The position numbers were made by a program, and so were the translations under genes. From Ampelocalamus luodianensis (taxonomy: Eukaryota; Streptophyta; Magnoliopsida; Poales; Poaceae), in contig CM070620.1 of NCBI GenBank assembly GCA_036346255.1, forward strand, positions 33,725,609 through 33,789,608: a DNA stretch of 64,000 nucleotides. The letters are read 5' to 3'. How positions within the stretch are numbered: position 1 is the stretch's first letter; each line of letters opens with the position of its first letter. Below the pieces are notes generated by a model that saw nothing but the letters and a program-made list of their open reading frames with translations, had not been told where the DNA came from and ran no database searches. Shown in pieces: positions 47,123-59,060 of the stretch.

Positions 47123-47656
47123 TTTTTTAGACTGAAGACACCAAAACAGGGCCTGATTTTGATTGAAAGACAAATATGTTCTTACAAGTACCGAGTTCAA
47201 AGTAAACAAACTTAGATTCCTTCTCCTACTACCCAAAACATAGATAAAGATTCATTACTAGGAAGAACTCCTCCATCAACATAATCAACATTTCCATCCA
47301 TATTTATTATCATTCGTTGTAATTGACTCTTCTTCCACTTGACTTTGTTCATCATCGCCCAACCTTGATTGGACATTTTGGCGTTCAACGCCCTCCATCG
47401 TTGAACCAAGGAGATCATTTTGAAAACAATAGCGTCGGGATTAGCTAGGGATAACATCTCGAAAAACCATATCATTCTGTTTAGCCACAAGGCCTAACAG
47501 TAACTCCTACCAAATGAATCAAAGATTTGTTCATTTTTGTACCACCTCTCCCTAACAAAGAGATCTACATTTCTGAAAGCTTCTAGGACATCTCTCCCAA
47601 TTAAGTTCATCTCTTAAAATGCACCAACGCATTGTTGCTAATCCACATTCAAACAT
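47123..47656 (-). mobile_element. 5'-truncated LINE with target duplications
   Basis: GTACTACATTAATTCT occurs on both sides (47107-47122 and 47657-47672), a 16-bp target duplication. The left end has a T run (47122-47128), the poly(A) tail of a minus-strand insertion. The body encodes the C-terminal end of a LINE ORF2 protein: a LWLNRMIWFFEML-type segment, KMISLVQRWRALNAKM, then a stop at 47212. About 0.53 kb survives; truncation at the 5' end is normal for LINEs. Confidence 0.85.
47212..47490 (-). pseudogene. LINE ORF2 C-terminal fragment
   Basis: Minus-strand 92-residue frame (MWLNRMIWFFEMLSLANPDA...). It is the open part of the LINE end; further upstream (47490-47650) the same protein continues with stops and frame changes (SFQKCR, ERWYKNEQIFDSFGRSYC-like readings in different frames). 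It resembles the region after the RT, near the zf-RVT segment of plant LINEs. Confidence 0.6.
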
Positions 47657-47672
47657 GTACTACATTAATTCT

Positions 47673-47984
47673 AACTTGTTAGAAACTTAAAATGTATAGA
47701 TTTGTTGCACTAAAAAGTATAATTTAAAAACCATATGCATTTTAACCAATAGCAACTAGTACCATAGAACTTTTCTAAATACTACTAATATTGTTCAAAT
47801 AAAGGACAGCTAAACAGAGAGAAAAGTTATTTTTAGTTCGCACTTCATTTTTTTAGTATTGTCTCTTTAATATTCAACTACGCGTTTTGAGGGGATTTAC
47901 AACTCTTCATGATCTATAGTCCTTTGACTTCAATGACACGAACAAACTCACAACTTGACAAATGATGTTTATCACATTTTTGCA
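47673..47984. other. Unrecognised DNA between LINE and Pack-MULE
   Basis: AT-rich, no ORF and no motif recognised. Confidence 0.4.
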
Positions 47985-47993
47985 AATAAATAA

Positions 47994-48120
47994 GGAAAAG
48001 TCCGGTTTACTCTCTCGAACCATCAGAAAAGTCTGGTTTACCCCCTGAACTACAAAACTGGTTATTTTACCCCCTAAATTTGCGAAAACCGGTCAATACA
48101 CCCCTCGGCCGGTTTGCTAA
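47994..48120 (+). repeat. Pack-MULE left terminal inverted repeat
   Basis: Pairs with 49085-49212. Contains CCCTGAACTACAAAACTGG and CCCCTAAATTTGCGAAAACC, found inverted at the other end with a few differences. Confidence 0.85.
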
Positions 48121-48229
48121 GGTGGTTTTATATGCTCCTAACATCTGAGCCGTCCGTCCATGCTTTGAGATGTGTGCAAATACATAACAATACGTAATAC
48201 CATCTTCTTCTTTATCTCCCTCAAATCTT

Positions 48230-49000
48230 CTTTCTTCACTTCCCCTCCCGTGAATCCCCTTGCTCCTTCCTCCATGGCACCCTTCTCCTGGTGATGCTGC
48301 CGCTGCTCCCTGCAGGCCCGGTCCCCGGATCTCCTCTCTGACCACCGCCGCCGCTCGGTGCAGCCTCCTCCGCTGGTGCCGCCTCTGGCTTGGTGCGCGC
48401 CCGTCGCCGCCCCCTACCATCACTGCGGCCCGCCTTGGTTGCCAGCCCGGTCCCCGGCTCTCCTCTCCGACCACCGCCGCCGCTCGGTGTAGTCCGCCCG
48501 GTGCCGCCTCCTCCGCTGGTGCCGCCTCTGGCTTGGTGCGCGCCGGCCCGTTCGCCGCCCCCTACCATCATTGCGGCCCGCCTGCGCCGCCTCGGTTCCC
48601 CTCGGCCTTCAAGCAAGCCCCTGCCCTGGGCCTCACCTCCTCAAGTCGCGCTGCCCTCTGGCCTCCCTCCGACCGGGTGCACGCTAGTCCGGCCGGCCCG
48701 GCCTTCGACCGCCGGCCACCGTCTCTCAGCTCCCCTGGCTCGGTCCAGCCCTGCGCCTCCTCGTAGCTCACCTGGTGGCCCGGCCCGTAGGCCACCGGTG
48801 CTACCTCTCCTATTCTGATGATTTTAATTACTCAAGGTGCTTGATTCAAGTATTGATACTAGCTGATTTGGTCTTTATTTATGAACTCTCCGCTCAGCTC
48901 CTCCTCTCCCGGCGGCGGAGGTGGCGCAAGGAGCCGGGGCAAGGCCAGCGGCCACAGGAGGAGGCGCCATAGGGAGCTTGGCCGGAGGAGGAGCTTGTAT
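48230..49000. pseudogene. GC-rich captured sequence in Pack-MULE
   Basis: Very GC-rich stretch, open in several frames on both strands because of composition. It includes a duplication (48316-48434 and 48445-48582) containing GACCACCGCCGCCGCTCGG and CTGGCTTGGTGCGCGCC. No protein family was recognised in any frame, so I do not name a donor gene. A CDS call on either strand would be unsafe. Confidence 0.55.
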
Positions 49001-49074
49001 ACTGTATTGTACATGTGTATGTGGTTTGTATACTATATTATACATGTGTATGTGGCTTGTATACTGTATTGTAC
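48995..49074. repeat. 31-bp tandem repeat, 2.6 copies
   Basis: Units starting TTGTATACTGTATTGTAC at 48995, 49026 and 49057, period exactly 31 bp, inside the Pack-MULE. Confidence 0.9.
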
Positions 49075-49084
49075 AAAACCACCC

Positions 49085-49212
49085 CAGCAAACCAGCCCGG
49101 GGGGTGTATTGATCGGTTTTCGCAAATTTAGGGGGTAAAATAACCAGTTTTGTAGTTCATGGGGTAAACCAGACTTTTCTGATAGTTCGAGAGAGTAAAT
49201 CGGACTTTTTCC
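49085..49212 (-). repeat. Pack-MULE right terminal inverted repeat
   Basis: Inverted partner of 47994-48120. The outermost bases read inwards are GGAAAAAGTCCG. Confidence 0.85.
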
Positions 49213-49221
49213 AATAAATAA

Positions 49222-50050
49222 ATACCGTATTGTCAAAGTGCCTGTGATGTCAAACTTTTATACGACCCATAGAGAAACTTTTATACATACTAGTGACTAA
49301 ACATTGAAAAGGTTCTAGACATGCATCCTATAGTGGCTTAAGATAATATAAGACGGAGGGAGTAATGTTGTTTCACACTCCTGTTGTGGTTCAAAAAGGT
49401 TATAAATTTTAAATAAGAAATAATGTACTTTTTAGAGGAAAAGAATAAAACACTTAGCACTAAAAATGATTGTTTGCTGAAAATCAAATGAAAGCTTTAG
49501 GCAACTAATGTTTTTGACGTTCAAAATTGTATTTTTGTTATAAGCACGAATAAGGAGATGATTGCAGAATGGCCGCTTTTATATACTTCTCCAATTTTTC
49601 ACATTATTTTCACTTTTAGAACAGTCCATCTCCCCATCCTTCACACTCTTGAGGAGTAGGAGGAGAAGGTTATGGAAGCATTTGTAAATTGCATAAAAAC
49701 AAAAATAAAATAATAATCACTTCAATATAAAAATACAAAATAACTAAAAGAATATATTGTTTCAAAACAAGGGAATAGTGAAAACAAAGGCTTCTGACAA
49801 GCCACATGAAACAAACAAAATCTTGAATAATGTAACACGGTAACCAGCTTAAGTTGATGACCTGACGTTAGGAGCTACATATGTTTCATTGGAATGTTAA
49901 GATAACGATTCCTGCGAAGCGAAAATGTAACTTCCAGGAGAACACATTTCGTCACACACATAGAATTCCACATCCATTGTTGCGTGCAACGAAGGCGAGC
50001 TCGCCACATTAAGCGCGACTTCCACCGAGTTTTCTTGCGCATAATGTGGA
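49222..50050. other. AT-rich stretch with possible Stowaway end
   Basis: No gene recognised. At 49350-49362 AGACGGAGGGAG is followed by TA; reversed this is a CTCCCTCCGTCT terminus of Stowaway/mariner type, but the other end was not found. Ends with GTGGA (50046-50050), the target duplication of the following solo LTR. Confidence 0.45.
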
Positions 50051-50739
50051 TGTCGGGACCCAAAAATGCAGTTCTGGAACCCTCTGTGTATAATCCACTA
50101 GTCCAGGATCACGCTAGTGCACACAGTGTCAACATAGGTAAATATCGATCCACACAAGCGATTAATAAAGTAGACGGTTAGTTTGAATAATAAATAAGGG
50201 TTTTAACCTTATGGTCGAGTTTACACTTATTGAGCCACGCAGGGCTAATAGAGAATAAAATAGTAGCGGAACAGAGATAACTTCAGCGTAGATCCCATCA
50301 ATTCACCACAGGCAACCAACTGGGATCCAGACCTTAACGATCAGCAACCTTCAACGAACTCCTCCTCAAAAGCAAGCATAGACTTCTCCTCCTCTGTAGG
50401 TTTGGGTGCAAGTTTTACAACCAGCGTGAGTACACAACCGTACTAGCAAATCATACCACAGAATGCAATTTATAGATGCAGGCTCATTCCAAAAGAAAAG
50501 GCTTATGTGGTTCTTTTGCATGAAAGCAATATTTGCAATTGAATACAATAATAGATTGAAAGCATAATTCAAAACAAATAAACAATATTAATTTAACAAT
50601 TGATTTCACAAAGACACAAAGCTAAACAGATTATTTCACATAGCCATATGACTTAGATCACATAGCTCCCATCCCAAGTATTTTATGAAAACTACCCCTC
50701 GTGTGAAATCCTAGAGCATGTCCATGACCGCGGATGCGG

Positions 50740-50751
50740 TTATTCGAATAG
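50740..50751 (-). promoter_or_regulatory. TTCGAA palindrome module in solo LTR
   Basis: TTATTCGAATAG next to TGTCCATGACCGCGG, the same module as at 10516 and 17487 with one base changed in the palindrome (core TATTCGAATA intact). Confidence 0.5.
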
Positions 50752-52330
50752 ATTGATTTAACACTCTGCATAGTTTGTACACTTTACCCACAAGATACAA
50801 CTAGTGTAGCTAGCACTAATCGTAACAAAACAGTTCAGAAACTTCATCTCAAACATTGACATTCCCAGTGTGCTTTCTGCGGACCACTCACAAAGAATGC
50901 TAGTCAACACACACCATCGACGAGGATGCGCGAACCGTCCCGCGATGCAACTACCAGGTAGTCACACCTCCACCCTGTCACAGAGGCTAACCTATCCACC
51001 TGAACATCAATGCCGAGAATACATAACCTACTATGTTAGGCCCGTCCCATCAGGCATGTGATCGTACAGTAAGGCTCAATTCAATGGCGCACAAAGTTAA
51101 GTCCTTAATTGACCAAGGCAAGACTTCCATTTACTAACTATGCCACAAAGATTATCATTCCCATTCACACAGTCCACCATATCACACAGTATCCACCACT
51201 TGCCTCAGTCCAAATCCTTTACCACCCAGTTAGTTTTAGCGCAACACACGCTATCACGAAGTAATAACACATAGCACATAGTTTTACACAAAGTTCCATA
51301 GTCACTTAGCCAAATTTAATATTTGCAACTTTACATGAGATGTGAGACTCGTAGCCTGGCTAAGCAATTGTACTCGCATCTAACCAACCCACGTTGGTGC
51401 TACAATATTACCAACTAATAAACCAATCTAGGGTGACAAGGGATTATGACATACAAAGTCAAGGTGTTATAACAAATTGGATGATAACTATGCCTAAAAG
51501 CATTTAAATGCATAATTAAAGTAGAATACAATACTTGAAACAAAGTAGTTTGAAAACTGGGTTCAAGATGATCAAAGGTATGACTTTCCTTGGAAAAGGT
51601 CTAGGTACTGGTCTTGATCTTGAGGTGCTCCTTCTTCTCCAAAATTCCCCGATGTATCGATGTCTACTCGCAACCGAGATAAATAAACAAAATAAATAAA
51701 TAACAGAGGCAAAACAAACTCCAAAAATCAAATAAAAATCTCATATAAATAGAGCTGGAATTTAGATGAATTTTGGAATTTGAATGGGCTCAATCGGAGT
51801 TCAGATGCAAAAGTTATGAGCTCTGAAAGTTTCAATCTAAAAGAAACCCTAATTTTGGATTTACTGGAATTTCCGAATTATTTCTTAAAAGAAAAATCGG
51901 ATTATTACGCAAGCATGACATCAGCACAGAATTTTGGGAATTAAAAGAAATAAAAAGAAAATTCTGACATGTGGGACCCGCATGTCAGAGACACGGCTCA
52001 CGGTGGACTAAGCCCACCGAGCCTATTGAGTCTGGGGCCAGCTCGGGTGGCACGCCCGTGCCCACGCGTTGCTGACGCGGTGCCACATAGGATGACACGC
52101 ACGCACACACGCTGAGGTGGCGAGCCACGCGGCGTGACACGCCGATCGACGGCGGGCGCTCGAACCGACGACAACGGCGACGGCGATCCACCGCGGTGAG
52201 TAATACTGCCGTTGTAACACCGGCTATCCGAAGCCAAGATGTCACCTAAAACATCTAACATACATCCATAATGCGGAAGAACTTGAAACAAGTATATCAA
52301 CTAAAAACGACATTAAGATAAGCAGGACAT

Positions 52331-52442
52331 GGTGAAGGTATCCTTCCTTCACCTTCTAAGTTATTTAATACGAACATCAATAAAGAAGGTTCACACGCGA
52401 TAATAAATCAACATCCGGTGGAGAAGGTATCCTTCCTTCTCC
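52331..52442. repeat. Two hairpins on GTATCCTT loops in LARD LTR
   Basis: GGTGAAGG-TATCCTT-CCTTCACC at 52331-52353 and GGAGAAGG-TATCCTT-CCTTCTCC at 52420-52442. The stems differ by one base pair that changes on both arms (T-A to A-T), a paired change. The same pair occurs in the right LTR near 59179 and 59272. Confidence 0.85.
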
Positions 52443-52767
52443 AATTATAATTTAATTATTACAGTTCATCGTTAACGAATGAAATATGGAACTAAAATTT
52501 AGACTTGAACATGAATTTGATGTTGTGAACAAGTAGTGCATGTCTACTCCTCCCAAGAGCCAACATCAGGGTTACCTAAAAAAACAAACAACGCAAGTGT
52601 GAGTCCATGACTCGGCAAATGCGATTATCAATAAGATAATCATTCAATATGAATAAGACAAACTCATCATCGAGTTCGATCACATCACAGCGATTACAAA
52701 TGAAAACATGATATGAATGCTCAAAATCAAAGGAATGGACTGCACACATGCATATCTAGTATAGCCA

Positions 52768-53006
52768 GTGAAACACCTGTCGGTGTTCACTCAAGCCCGC
52801 ATCTTAACAAAAATGCGGGGATCCACTTCCCGTATGAAGAACGTTTCATACGGGTGTCCAACATTGCCCATCTTGGAGTTAATGGGTCTTACATGCCCAT
52901 TCTGGAATTAATGGGTCTTTCAAATCCACTCCCGTGGACGGGACATGACAATGTCCAACACTGCCCACATTGGAATGGTGGGACTTGCAATCCACTTTCG
53001 TGGATG
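52768..53006. repeat. Run of about nine consecutive short hairpins in LARD LTR
   Basis: Successive inverted repeats: GTGAAACACC/GGTGTTCAC, CCCGCAT/ATGCGGG, CCCGTATGA/TCATACGGG, GCCCAT/ATGGG twice, CCAC/GTGG, GGACAT/ATGTCC, CCCAC/GTGGG and ATCCAC/GTGGAT. Loops are 3-14 bases and there is almost no spacer. The same run is in the right LTR at 59619-59852. Confidence 0.85.
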
Positions 53007-54605
53007 AAACATGCATAATGAATGCATAGAATGAAATACGAATATTGAAAGACATGATAACAAAACATGGATTCAACACATATGAAAGAACATAGACAAT
53101 CCATCTTCTCTCGTATCATACCAAATCACAGCATGACCATATAAACATTCATCAATCACAATCTTTAAGGGTGGCAATGTACTTGCCTTCCACGATCGCG
53201 ACGCGTTAGTCGGCAAAGGTGATACTCCTAAACCCGAGGCTTCACCTCCTAAACAAGTAAAATAATTTCAATAAGGACATAATATACCCAACACTACTAA
53301 TCGATGCTAAACACTGCTTCCTGATGACTCTAGTCATTAATACAAAACTTAAAATGAAATCAACAATTTCTGACATAACTTAATTCTGGACAGCAGCACG
53401 GTAATTGACATATCTATTGGTCTGGAACTCGGAATGAGGTGAGACCAATTTCCATGGATTCTTAACTGACATATCTACAATACTCTGGTTGGGCAAAGTT
53501 CAGATTTTGCCTCTAATAAAATTTGGCCCACGGCTCAAATCTGTTGACTGAATTAATAGACAGAAATATCGGCTAAATTAAAATATCCATAACTTTTGTT
53601 GTACAACTCCAAATTGGACGTTCTTTAACAATCTGAAAAGGTTATGAAATTATCTACAATAACCTAGTTGGAACGACATTCATATATTGTCTTTAACAAA
53701 AAGTGGCACACGGGTCAAAATTAAAGATAGAAACTGACATACAAACTGGACAGACTGACATACAATCTGGACAGTCACAAAGAAAAGTGCATAACTTTTG
53801 ATCTATAACTCCAAATGAAGTGTTCTTTATCAATCCTGAAAGCTAGTGATATCACCTTCAAAATTTGTTATGGGCAAGACCTCTGAATCACCCTCTAACT
53901 AGGCCATAAATCAACCTATACAGAGACTGCTAATTCTCGTCAGGATTCTGGACAGCAGATAGTAAATCTATCATAACTTTTGACTCGAAGTCGGAATTCA
54001 GTGTTCTTGGCGGCCACCGAAAGCTAAGATCAATATCTACAAAACTCTAGGAGATGGACAACCCAAATTCGGCCTCTAAGATCACGAAACAGGCCACGCA
54101 ACATTCAGGACAGAACTGAAATTCTAACGCAGCAATTCAATCCAATCAAACTAATCGAATTCGCATCTGAAACAACCTAAACAGCGAGAAATCGATCATT
54201 ACCCTTGTAGAACCATCGGAGATCGCTTATCAAATCCCACGAAGAAATTCTCCTTCAATCCTCTCTTCCTTCCTCTTCTTCTTCTTCCCACGGTCGGCCA
54301 AGCAGCAGGAAACATGGCGCCGGGGAGAGGAGGAGCAGCAAGTGGCGAGGCAGCTGTGTAGCACGCCGCTGCAGTGGCATCGGGCTACTGTAGCACGGCG
54401 GCTACTGTAGCAAATGGGGCTAGGGTTTGGTCCCCTCCTCCCTTGCCTTCTAATGGGCTGCCGCCCACTCATGGGCCTTGGGCCACTATGGTGGCTCCTC
54501 TTCTCGAATATGGGTTGGCGGCCCATACTTCTCCTAAAATTCTGAATTTTAACTTATTTCCTCTCTAATCTTACAGCATTCGATATCGAATAATCGGGTA
54601 TTACA

Positions 54606-54618
54606 TTCTACCCCCTTA
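54606..54618 (-). other. LARD polypurine tract
   Basis: Minus-strand TAAGGGGGTAGAA directly before the LTR TGTAATACCC. Confidence 0.8.
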
Positions 54619-57600
54619 AATAGGATTCGACCGAATCCTCACACCGACCTACGCTGAAGGTCGGTTGCAACTAAAATTAATAACGGTAACATGTACTCGA
54701 TGAACAAATCTGAATAATGCTCGTGCATGCGAGCCTCCACTCCTAAGTGGCCTCTTTCTCGGATGAGGACACCACAACATCTTGAGCGCAAATTGGCGTC
54801 TGTCTTAACACTCGTCCGACACTTCCGCTATACTCATCGGACGAGACTCGAAGGTAGATCCTACTCGATGGTCAACGTTGTTAACGAATAACAAACTCGG
54901 ATCTCCCGGTACTCACTCCACACCAAATGAAACCAAAAGTGAGTACAACGTGTAGGAATCCGAGACGGTCTTAGCGAAGCGACTATCGAAAACAACCCAA
55001 TGAACACAGGTTAACCTTCTCCTTGAAGTCGAACCACACAACAAGCACATAGAGCACGGAAATCTTGTTCCACCTCTCCATTGAACTCTTCACCGAACAA
55101 GGATCACCCTCTTTTAACCGGAAACATACAATCGAATTCTTTTAAGCAAACTCTTTTCTGGCAAAACACATCTGAATAAGAAAAATTCACATCACAACTA
55201 TACGTTACCAACCGAGTCTTGAAGAGTAAAATCCGAATCGAATTTCATCAAGAAAACCTTTCCACTTTCCAAGTGGCAAATTGCGAATAAACGTCCACGA
55301 AAGCCAAAGGGAGATCACTTGAATGCTCAAACCAAATACTTCTTTTGTTTTGCTGAATTGGAAAGAAGCAAACATGCCAACACAACACCAACTCACAATG
55401 CGAAGACACCCGTCCAACAACATAAAGCTCAAATGAGTAACAAGAAAACGCTTCAATACCCAAGGAAACATCCTTTTCTCAATTCCTCTTTTAGGAATAA
55501 AATTTCTCTCAGACATTGGAATTCGAATTCATCGCATACCACAGGGCTCAAACCTCTTAATTTAACATCCTCAAATTAGGCTTAAACCGAAATACATCAT
55601 CCACACCTTTGTGGAGAGACTCTATTGATTCCACTGAACACACTGGACCACTCCTTCAATTGATGACATTAATTTGATAGAAGGCACCAAAGCCCCTCAA
55701 AAACCCATGCAATCTCATCACCTCCAACTTTCAGGAATATCACATCAAAATTTTCAAGACACACCGCTCATGAACTACAACAAAGGGTTCTATCGACAAT
55801 CATTCCACTACTCGAGAATACTCCAGTTTTCTATCTCCTCTACACACCAATCTTTGGGTGACCAAAAGTTTAGCATGAAAACAGAAAGCCCAAATTTAAC
55901 CTCCGAGACCTCTACAACGAATTCCTCTTATAACAAATAGTGAAATCATCGGATTAAATCTCTATGATCCCCACAATTCCGACATACTCACTCATTGACA
56001 TCATCAGGAATCACTCATACCACATCGCGATACTTTCAATAGTGTTACTGTATAAAATTGATTACGTTTTCATACTTTTGATAATCCCCAACATTTCAAC
56101 ATGAACCAAGGTTCGGAACTACACTATACCATAGGTCCTACTTAGTCGAACAATATACGATTTTACCTCGAAACCAAACATTCCATCCGAATCAACTTCC
56201 TCCAAGAGATTCAGTCAAAACCAACTCATCTTCTATTACTACTCCAATAGTTGGGTAGCAAAACTCACCCCTACAATCACTTAACCACCACCAAACAAAC
56301 AACAACTTACGAGTTGTAAAACTTTCTGACACAAAGCGGTTGATCCTTTCTCAAAAGAAAGAGGCGAATAAGAACAAATTTCACCACACAGAAAATGTTC
56401 TGCTTCACGGTGAGCACGAGACCAAAAGAAATAATCTGCAACGAAGATCCGGGAAAACGAAAATTGAGTTCACCGTGGAGTGCACGCATCCTCGAAAAGG
56501 GAATAGCAAATAACCACCAACAAGAAGAATGACATTGCGATTGAAACTCGACAACTCTTGAGTGAAAAGAGCAAAAAGTTTATGAACAATTCAAATAACC
56601 ACAAGTTACAAAACTTGACTCAATTCTCAAATATTCATAATGCACTCTCTCCTTTAACACCAGTAATTAATTCTTTGACTAACATCACTTTGCCACAAAG
56701 AACAAGATAAGGTCTTTAGTCCAAACCACAAGGACTAATTAAGAACCAATAAAAATTCTTCCATACGTTATATTTATTCAGAACAGTTCAACTACACAAG
56801 AAACATGAGATCCAAATAATCTCAGCCACCAAACTCGAAACATTTCCAATTACAGGATTTTGCGAAAAGCAAGTAGATTATTCTCCTCTTAAAGGAACCA
56901 ACATAACTTCTTTGGTTGCAACCTCGCGTTGCCAACTCAAACCAAAGAGCCTTTAGAGTTAAACCACACAAATCTCTTAAGAAGCAACAGGACAATCCAA
57001 TACCTTAATTTATTTAAAATAATTTGATTACGGATGATTTAAGAGCTCAAAGAAAATATCACGAAAGCTAAACTTGAAATATTCACATCTGAACGATATC
57101 ACCAAGGGCGATCAAATTACTATGGGTATTAACATCAATTTCCCAACAACAATTAGAAAACACTTCAAAAGACCCACGTGAAAAGAATGAGTTGATTCTT
57201 TCTCGAAAGAAGAGACAAATGAAAACGATTTTCACCAACTAGAAAACTCATCCACCACTCACTTGAACATGGGACCAAGAGAAGAAACCAATTAAGCAAT
57301 GAACTCACAGAACATAAGTGGAGTCCACAGTTGAACACTTAAGCCTCACAAGAAGAGAATATCGAACCTTAACAGATAAGAACAAATAAGTACTCGAAAT
57401 CAAAGCACTTGCATTACTGAAGAACCATTATAACTTTGCAACATATCGCTACTCGATAAACTTCATTTACCACATAAAGCTGAACCCCAAAAGATCATGA
57501 ATACAAATTACGAAATTTGATCATTTAGGAAATATCACCATGGGTGATCAAATTACTACGAGAATTAACCTCATTCTCACATTTTTAACTATTTAATAAC

Positions 57601-59048
57601 ATCGACAACATACATAGTACCAAGAATCATCAAACTTTATTACTCCATCCTAAAACTTCCCAAAGGGAACACAAACCACAAGGTTGAAACAAATTTATCA
57701 TAACAAGTTTATGCTAAGCAATAACAATATCACAAGGCACGCTAACAAAGACTACTTACGAAATTCATCTACTCAATTGTTGGTGTTGCTCAACACTTTC
57801 TTCAGCGCTCATTAACAAATGATGATTGTACTAACCACGCGTATACATACGGTACTAATTCTATTTGCAATCACATAACCATTTATAAACATAGATTCAC
57901 ATTTCACCTTTGTTGAAATCATTTCAAAACATGATTAAAGATTCACTAACATAATTTCTTATAAACAAGGTTTCATGAGTCGATACACCAGACCCATCCG
58001 GTACTTTATACAAGTTTCAACAATTTTAGCATACTAGAAATAGATAAATCTAGCTCTTATGTAAGATCTATAGGTTACGAATAGATATTGTGATCTTTAT
58101 TTAACATACACCTGAATCAAATACAAGGACATATCAAATTAATCAGTTTCACTTCCATGGATGGTAGTTAAGAGTAATTGATTTGCACTATGCTAATAAC
58201 CCGACTTGGTAACTCATATCATAACAATTTATTAAGCTTAATCATAAATTCTCAATTTAGGCATGGCAAGACATCATAAAGGATTCTAACACCTTACTAC
58301 TGACAAAGAGAGACTTCAAACCTCAACGCTCAAGTAATCCAAAGAAACACATAAAGCCAAAGCTTTCCCCAAGCAACCGAACTTACAGTGGAAAACTCTT
58401 CACTAATCAAGTTACCAAATGAGTAAATGAGTCATTCTTTTCAATGAGAAAGAAGGAGCAACCAAGAAAACATCAATCTTGCCAATTGACAACGATCATA
58501 AGTAGTAAAAGCAACTCAACGATCGAAAAGCAATAATTGTTTGAGAGAACCAAGAGGATCTATGGAAAACCATAACTATCATGGACCACAAACCCGGAGA
58601 AATTCATCAACCACCACAGACAAGAATTGCCAAATTCGAAATGAAAGAAGAGAACAACTTTCTAAAGTAACTCATACTAGTACACAAAGCGATGATACTG
58701 GGTAACTACTCCTCTAACCACGTCTTCGCGAACGATGGTGTAACACGTGAATCGGAGTAACAACCACGACCTCCACTTCTTATCATCCGTTAACAACACG
58801 CTTCACCAAAATACTCAATTATGAATATGCAGGATCATCTCACGACAATCAAAGTATTAGTTCATAGATAATGAATATCATAGTAGATCATAAATTAACA
58901 ACAAGAAAGATAATACAAAAGCAACTCAACAATTGCTCAACGAATGAAACATAACAATAGAAATGCGGAAGCAATAGATTCCCAACCCCACCTCATGTGC
59001 ACGGTGTGTCATTTTAATGTTCTTCTATTAACCACGGACCTAAAGCCG
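54619..59048 (-). other. LARD internal region, non-coding
   Basis: About 4.4 kb of AT-rich sequence with only short chance ORFs in both orientations; no gag, protease, RT or integrase motif was found. Diverged internal repeats are visible: about 56337-56430 against 57188-57280 (GTTGAT(C/T)CTTTCTC...TTTCACCA...), and 57096-57133 against 57532-57569 (ATATCACCA..G..GATCAAA). These suggest growth by local duplication, not a decayed gag-pol. Confidence 0.7.
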
Positions 59049-59060
59049 CTCGATACCAGC
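59049..59060 (-). other. LARD primer-binding site (iMet-like, diverged)
   Basis: Minus-strand GCTGGTATCGAG next to the LTR. It starts TGGTATC like the two other elements here but then differs from the iMet complement, so the primer tRNA may be a variant or a different one. Confidence 0.65.

Larger units (their letters stand above)
47994..49212. mobile_element. Pack-MULE (Mutator-like) with GC-rich cargo
   Basis: Terminal inverted repeats of about 125 bp: the left starts GGAAAAGTCCGGTTTACTC and the right, inverted, GGAAAAAGTCCGATTTACTC. AATAAATAA flanks both sides (47985-47993 and 49213-49221), a perfect 9-bp target duplication, the Mutator hallmark. The interior (48230-49000) is strongly GC-rich in an AT-rich surrounding, as expected for captured gene pieces. 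No transposase is present. Confidence 0.9.
52213..54605 (-). repeat. LARD 3' LTR (left copy)
   Basis: Starts TGTAACACCGG and ends GGGTATTACA, 2393 bp. Aligns end to end with 59061-61449, with few substitutions and many single-base length differences. Confidence 0.92.

Noticed and set aside
48067..48818. Several long ORFs on both strands in the Pack-MULE
   Set aside because: Overlapping in up to four frames with Pro/Arg/Gly-rich low-complexity translations and no family motif. Annotated as captured sequence, not as a CDS.
55205..55516. 103-residue minus-strand ORF in the LARD interior
   Set aside because: No retrotransposon or other motif, and overlapped by ORFs in other frames. Likely chance.
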